A program made the translations under genes and the position numbers. Below are positions 53,367 to 56,799 of a DNA stretch of 56,799 nucleotides, piece by piece. The notes under the pieces are model-generated. The model did no database searches, was not told the DNA's origin, and saw nothing but the letters and a program-made list of their open reading frames with translations. Position 1 is the stretch's first letter; every line of letters starts with the position of its first letter. The DNA comes from Herpetosiphonaceae bacterium. Lineage in GTDB: Bacteria; Chloroflexota; Chloroflexia; Chloroflexales; Herpetosiphonaceae. The stretch is taken from positions 1 to 56,799 of the forward strand of contig JABXJS010000117.1 in NCBI GenBank assembly GCA_013538855.1. Direction: 5' to 3'.

Positions 53367-54458
53367 ATGAGTGATGTCAATTCGCTGCGCCAACGCTTAT
53401 TTACTGTGGCGCATACAGATGAAGATGTGCGGCGGCGCGGGCGGATTATCATCGGCCTCTCGATCACGTTTGTCGCGCTGAGCCTTGTCTTTGGCTTTTT
53501 GGGGCTGTTTCAGTCCGCTTGGCTGCGCGTGGCTGGCACAATGGCTGTGTGCTCGCTGATCTTCCTGAGCTGCATCTGGCTGGCGCGCAGTGGCACGGTC
53601 GCCCGCGCCGCGTGGGTGCTGCTGGCTGGCATGGTGGCCGTGCTGATTGTCGCACCGCTGCTGGCCGGGCGGCTGGCTGCAACCCCGTTCTTCTTTGCTA
53701 TTCCGGTGTTTGTGGCGATGCTGACGCTGCGACCGTCGCAGATTGGCGGTGGCCTTGTGCTGACGCTTGGCGGCCTCGCACTGCTGTTCTTCTCTAGCGC
53801 CAGCATGCAGAACGACAACGTGCCAATCACCGAGGTGTTTGTGCTTGGCGGCATGCTGTGCATCGTTATTGCTGGTCTCGGCTACGTCAGCGCCCAAATC
53901 ACCTCGCGGGCTGTGACCAAGTCGCAGGCGGTCGCCGCCGAGATGCGGCAGGTGCTCCAGGTGCTAGAGCGCGAGCGCACCTCGCTGGGGAAGCGCGTCG
54001 CCGAGCGCACGGTCGAGCTACAGAACAACCTGGTCGCGACACGCCAGCTGGCCGATGAGCAGTCCAGCCTGCTGCAGCAGCTCGAAGCGCAGCGCACGGT
54101 TATTCGCAACCTGAGCGTGCCCATTTTGCCGGTATCGCAGCGCACGCTGGTGGTGCCGCTCGTCGGCGTGCTCGATCAGGACCGTCTGAACCACCTGCAG
54201 GCGGCGGTGCTAGAGAACATCTCCGCGCACTCGGCGCGCTCGATCTTGCTCGATGTGACTGGCGTGCCGGTGATCGATGCCGAGGTGGCCGCCGGGCTTG
54301 TGCGCACTATCCGCGCCGCTGGCCTGCTGGGCGCGCGTGCCGCCTTGATCGGCGTGCGTCCCGAGGTGGCCCAGGCGCTGGTGAGCATCGGTGCCGAGCT
54401 GGACGATGTGGTCACGTATAGCAACCTCCAGTCGGCGCTGGAGCAGCGCACGCGCTAG
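53367..54458 (+). CDS. membrane-bound RsbR-type STAS-domain protein
   Basis: The 363-residue protein has about six membrane helices (residues 27-180), a coiled coil (about 185-250) and a C-terminal STAS domain (about 255-355). The STAS part carries the RsbR-type sequence ILLDVTGVPVIDAEVAAGLV and ALIGVRPEVAQALVSIGAEL. Soluble RsbR proteins build the stressosome and are phosphorylated on Ser/Thr; here the sensor part is a membrane domain instead of a globin-like one. Neither an RsbT-type kinase nor an RsbS is adjacent. TTGAGGGCCTGGC precedes the ATG. Confidence 0.85.
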   Translation: MSDVNSLRQRLFTVAHTDEDVRRRGRIIIGLSITFVALSLVFGFLGLFQSAWLRVAGTMAVCSLIFLSCIWLARSGTVARAAWVLLAGMVAVLIVAPLLAGRLAATPFFFAIPVFVAMLTLRPSQIGGGLVLTLGGLALLFFSSASMQNDNVPITEVFVLGGMLCIVIAGLGYVSAQITSRAVTKSQAVAAEMRQVLQVLERERTSLGKRVAERTVELQNNLVATRQLADEQSSLLQQLEAQRTVIRNLSVPILPVSQRTLVVPLVGVLDQDRLNHLQAAVLENISAHSARSILLDVTGVPVIDAEVAAGLVRTIRAAGLLGARAALIGVRPEVAQALVSIGAELDDVVTYSNLQSALEQRTR

Positions 54459-54557
54459 CTGTAACTCCCCTGATCCGCTGGTATACCCGCTTTTCTCGCT
54501 TGATTACGCTGCTGCCATTGTGTCGGCGGCGTGTTTTGTTGCCCCCCGGCGCAGACT

Positions 54558-54903
54558 GGCACGGCTGCGGCGACGCTGGGCGGTGCGGCAAACAACGCGG
54601 CGCTGGACATCACCACGCGGCTGCGGCTACGGACGGCGGTTGCGCGAGCAGGCTGGCACGGCTGCGGCCACGCTGGGCGGTGCGGCAAACAACGCAGGGC
54701 TGGACATCACCACGCGGCTGCGGCTACGGACGGCGGTTGCGCGAGCAGGCTGGCACGGCTGCGGCGACGCTGGGCGATGCGGCAAACAACGAGGCGCTGG
54801 ACATCACCACGCGGCTGCGGCTACGGACGGCAGGTGCGCGTGGCGGCTGGCACGGCTGCGGCGACGCTGGGCGGTGCGGCAAACAACGCGGGGCTGGACA
54901 TCC
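54558..54903. repeat. 97-bp tandem repeat array (three full units, one partial)
   Basis: Units start at 54558, 54655, 54752 and 54849, each with GGCACGGCTGCGGC, at an exact 97-bp period. The first three are full length and differ at only a few positions; the fourth stops matching at about 54903. As 97 is not a multiple of 3, a frame reading through shifts phase at every unit, and all the long frames here are artefacts of that. It fills most of the 539-bp gap (54459-54997); the rest shows a hairpin and no gene. Confidence 0.92.
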
Positions 54904-54945
54904 GAACACGTTGCTGCTTGTTGGGGTGTGGAGAGGTGTGTAAGC

Positions 54946-54976
54946 AGCGCCCTGGAATATTGGCATCCAGGGCGCT
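54946..54976. terminator. perfect 11-bp hairpin at the crotonase 3' end
   Basis: AGCGCCCTGGA (54946-54956) and TCCAGGGCGCT (54966-54976) pair exactly around a 9-nt loop. It lies 21 nt after the crotonase stop on the minus strand. It has no U-tract. Confidence 0.6.
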
Positions 54977-54997
54977 TGTGGCTGTAGGGGATGCGAA

Positions 54998-55780
54998 CTA
55001 CTTGCCCTGCCACTCGGGCTTGCGCCGCTCGAGGAAGGCCGTCGTGCCCTCCTTGCAGTCCTCGGTGGCGGTGAGGTGGCCGAACAGCGCTTGCTCCAGC
55101 TGAATCGCGTCGCGCAGCGGCATCTCGGAGCCGGCGTTGAGCAGGCGCTTGGCCGCCGCCGTGGCCAGCGGTGCATTGTTGCCGATGGTTAGCGCCAGCT
55201 TGCGCGCCTCGGCCATCAGCTCCTCGGCGGGGTAGACCTTCTGCACGATGCCCAGGCGCAGCGCTTCGTCGGCGCTGATGCGCTCGCCGGTCATCACCAG
55301 GTACTTGGCCATGCTGGTGCCGACAATGCGCTGCAGCCGCAGTGCGCCGCCCCAGCCTGGAATCAGGCCCAGGTTGACCTCGGGCAGCCCCAGCTGAGCG
55401 TTGGTGCTGGCCACGCGAATATCGCAGCCGAGCGCCAGCTCCAGGCCACCGCCGAGCGCATAGCCGTTGATCGCGGCGATGGTGACCTTGTTCATGGCCG
55501 CGATCTGATCGAAGACGCCGTGCAGCGACTGCGAGGTTTGCATGCCCTGCATGGACGATGTGATATGGTTGATCTCGCTGATGTCCGCGCCGGCCACAAA
55601 TGCCTTCTCGCCTGCGCCAGTGATGATCAGGGCGCGGATGGCGCTGTCGGCGGCTATCTCGTCGATGGCCTGGCCGATCTCGCGGATGGTGGCGGCGTTG
55701 AGCGCATTGAGCGCCTTGGGCCGATTGACGCTGAGGATCGCCAGACTGTCCTCGCGCTCCAGCAAAATATTCTCGTACAC
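54998..55780 (-). CDS. enoyl-CoA hydratase (crotonase family)
   Basis: The 260-residue protein has the crotonase pattern: NRPKALNALNAATIREI, the oxyanion-hole segment AFVAGADISE, AINGYALGGGLELALGCDIR and LGLPEVNLGLIPGWGG. Both catalytic glutamates are present (in GGGLELAL and LPEVNLG). It hydrates enoyl-CoA to 3-hydroxyacyl-CoA. It starts at a GTG with AAAGGAGCAAGGC before it, only 15 bp after the 3-hydroxyacyl-CoA dehydrogenase gene, so the two form an operon for consecutive steps. Confidence 0.93.
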   Translation of the reverse strand: MYENILLEREDSLAILSVNRPKALNALNAATIREIGQAIDEIAADSAIRALIITGAGEKAFVAGADISEINHITSSMQGMQTSQSLHGVFDQIAAMNKVTIAAINGYALGGGLELALGCDIRVASTNAQLGLPEVNLGLIPGWGGALRLQRIVGTSMAKYLVMTGERISADEALRLGIVQKVYPAEELMAEARKLALTIGNNAPLATAAAKRLLNAGSEMPLRDAIQLEQALFGHLTATEDCKEGTTAFLERRKPEWQGK

Positions 55781-55795
55781 GCCTTGCTCCTTTGC

Positions 55796-56647
55796 TTACT
55801 CGTAGTCGTAGAAGCCCTTGCCCGACTTGCGCCCGAGGTGGCCGGCCAGCACCATGCGGCGCAGCAGCGGCGGCGGGGCGAAGCGCGGCTCGCGGAACTC
55901 CTCGAACATAATGTTGGCGATGTAGTAGGTGGTGTCGATGCCCACGAAGTCCAGCAGCGTCAGCGGCCCCATCGGGTGGCCGCAGCCGAGCTGCATGCCC
56001 AGGTCGATGTCCTCGCGGGTGGCGATGCCGCTCTCGAGCACGCGCACGGCGTCGAGCAGGTAGGGCACCAGCAGGCGATTGACGATGAAGCCGGTGCTGT
56101 CGCGGGTCTCGATCGGCGTCTTGCCGAGGGCGAGGGTGAACTCTTTGAGCGTGGCGACGGTGGCATCGCTGGTGGTGATGGCGCGCACGATCTCGACGAG
56201 CTTCATCACAGGCACGGGGTTGAAGAAGTGCAGGCCAGCGAAGCGATCTGGGCGCTTGGTGGTGGCGGCCATCTCCATAATCGTCAGCGACGATGTGTTC
56301 GAGGCGAAGACCGTCGACTCGGGGCAGATGCCGTCGAGCGTGCTGAACACCTCGCGCTTGGCGTCGATGTTCTCGACGATCGCCTCAATGATAATGTCGC
56401 AGTCGCGCAGATCGCTGAGGTCGGTGGTGGGCTGGAGGCGGCTGAGCGCTGCGGCGCGGTCGTCCTCGCTGAGCTTGCCCTTTTTTACGTCCTTGCTGAG
56501 GATCGCGTCGATGCGGCCCATGCCGCGCTCTAGCGCCGCCTGCTCAACCTCGCGCACGACGGTGGTAAAGCCAGACTGCGCGCAGACCTGGGCGATGCCA
56601 GCGCCCATCAGCCCGCAGCCAATCACGCCAACTTTGTTGATCTCCAT
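55796..56647 (-). CDS. hbd: 3-hydroxybutyryl-CoA (3-hydroxyacyl-CoA) dehydrogenase
   Basis: The 283-residue protein starts with a Rossmann NAD site (KVGVIGCGLMGAGIAQVCA), followed by SNTSSLTI, the catalytic His in AGLHFFNPVPVMKLVE with its Glu partner, and GFIVNRLLVPYLLDA. The C-terminal dimerisation domain ends GRKSGKGFYDY. It oxidises 3-hydroxyacyl-CoA to 3-ketoacyl-CoA (or the reverse in butanoate/PHB-type metabolism). AAAGGAGCTACCG precedes the ATG, with a TATAAT upstream. It is the first gene of the two-gene operon with crotonase. Confidence 0.94.
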   Translation of the reverse strand: MEINKVGVIGCGLMGAGIAQVCAQSGFTTVVREVEQAALERGMGRIDAILSKDVKKGKLSEDDRAAALSRLQPTTDLSDLRDCDIIIEAIVENIDAKREVFSTLDGICPESTVFASNTSSLTIMEMAATTKRPDRFAGLHFFNPVPVMKLVEIVRAITTSDATVATLKEFTLALGKTPIETRDSTGFIVNRLLVPYLLDAVRVLESGIATREDIDLGMQLGCGHPMGPLTLLDFVGIDTTYYIANIMFEEFREPRFAPPPLLRRMVLAGHLGRKSGKGFYDYE

Positions 56648-56689
56648 CGATCGGTAGCTCCTTTATGCTGCAAAAGTTTGCCGCCGTCC

Positions 56690-56695
56690 ATTATA
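56690..56695 (-). promoter_or_regulatory. -10 element of the hbd-crotonase operon
   Basis: The minus strand reads TATAAT with TGC in front, 43 nt before the hbd start. The -35 would fall beside the repeat at 56706. Confidence 0.5.
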
Positions 56696-56705
56696 GCAGG
56701 TGGTG

Positions 56706-56735
56706 GCGCGGGGTGATCCCCGGAACCCCCAGGCC
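56706..56735. repeat. 30-bp REP-like repeat, copy 1
   Basis: It starts GCGCGGGGTGATCCCC and ends GGAACCCCCAGGCC. GGGG/CCCC form a small hairpin. Copy 2 is 64 bp further on with one difference. Confidence 0.75.
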
Positions 56736-56769
56736 AGTGGCCGTGCCGCCGCTGTGCCCACGGACGGTA

Positions 56770-56799
56770 GCGCGGGGTGGTCCCCGGAACCCCCAGGCC
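56770..56799. repeat. 30-bp REP-like repeat, copy 2 (at window end)
   Basis: Identical to copy 1 except GATCCCC becomes GGTCCCC. It ends exactly at the window's last base, so the array may continue beyond. Confidence 0.75.

Noticed and set aside
54558-54903. CRISPR array
   Set aside because: Whole units repeat without variable spacers, the period is 97 bp, and no cas gene is present.
54500-55103. Overlapping 147-198 codon frames across the 97-bp array
   Set aside because: The period is not a multiple of three, so all three frames stay open by repetition; none has a ribosome binding site or non-repeat homology.

Overview
The window (56.8 kb, GC-rich) looks like a chromosomal segment of a free-living bacterium, most likely Chloroflexota (Chloroflexales/Herpetosiphonales-like). 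This is inferred from gene content: a secreted protein ending in FLPTVQR and a giant secreted protein carrying YLPLVTR (a motif I associate with exported Chloroflexota proteins), an FakA/FakB system, an RsbR-type STAS protein, and paired PhoU genes. No tRNA, rRNA, CRISPR, insertion sequence or phage gene was recognised. Promoters often carry a TATAAT-type -10 preceded by TGC, and most genes have a clear AGGAG-type ribosome binding site.

Layout. 1-5.3 kb: greA, lysS, an AbrB-like/Doc-like pair whose Fic motif is degenerate, an NAD-dependent epimerase and a PlsC-type acyltransferase. 5.5-12.7 kb: a GT20 trehalose-6-phosphate synthase-like enzyme, a small helical plus Gly/Asn-rich protein, an HtrA-like protease, a large polytopic membrane protein, a zinc-ribbon protein and a class III aminotransferase whose 3' end is duplicated. 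12.9-23.1 kb, all on the minus strand: a GNAT, queG, a double-ATPase ECF-type protein with a small membrane partner, etfA/etfB, a secreted sugar dehydrogenase with a PKD domain, an acyl-CoA dehydrogenase and a hotdog thioesterase. 23.2-26.0 kb: asparaginase (+), then a primary-type sigma factor and ribosomal protein L28 (both -). 26.2-36.0 kb, all plus strand: Asp23-like protein, fakA, two fakB/degV genes, recG, two phoU genes, a Nif3-family gene and dnaN.

36.1-50 kb is an accessory block: an antitoxin followed by a vapC remnant with an internal deletion, a helical-repeat protein, and an 11.4-kb gene for a 3,811-residue secreted protein. The last ~1,670 residues of that protein are RTX-type calcium-binding nonapeptides nested inside about ten larger 107-168 residue repeats. 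Intergenic stretches on either side contain palindromes and short REP-like repeats. 50-56.8 kb: a trehalose synthase-like GH13 enzyme (-), NAD kinase, a small membrane protein and a membrane-bound STAS regulator (+), a 97-bp tandem repeat array, then enoyl-CoA hydratase and 3-hydroxyacyl-CoA dehydrogenase (-). The window ends inside another short repeat.

How the genes fit together. ETF, acyl-CoA dehydrogenase, crotonase, 3-hydroxyacyl-CoA dehydrogenase and thioesterase provide several steps of acyl-CoA oxidation, though they are dispersed. FakA with two FakB proteins would phosphorylate exogenous fatty acids, and the PlsC-type enzyme would place acyl chains in lipids. The GT20 and GH13 enzymes suggest trehalose or a related osmolyte. 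The most unusual items are the giant nested-repeat protein, the two decaying toxin genes, the 97-bp array, a candidate promoter antisense to rpmB, and an operator-like palindrome over the sigma-factor promoter.
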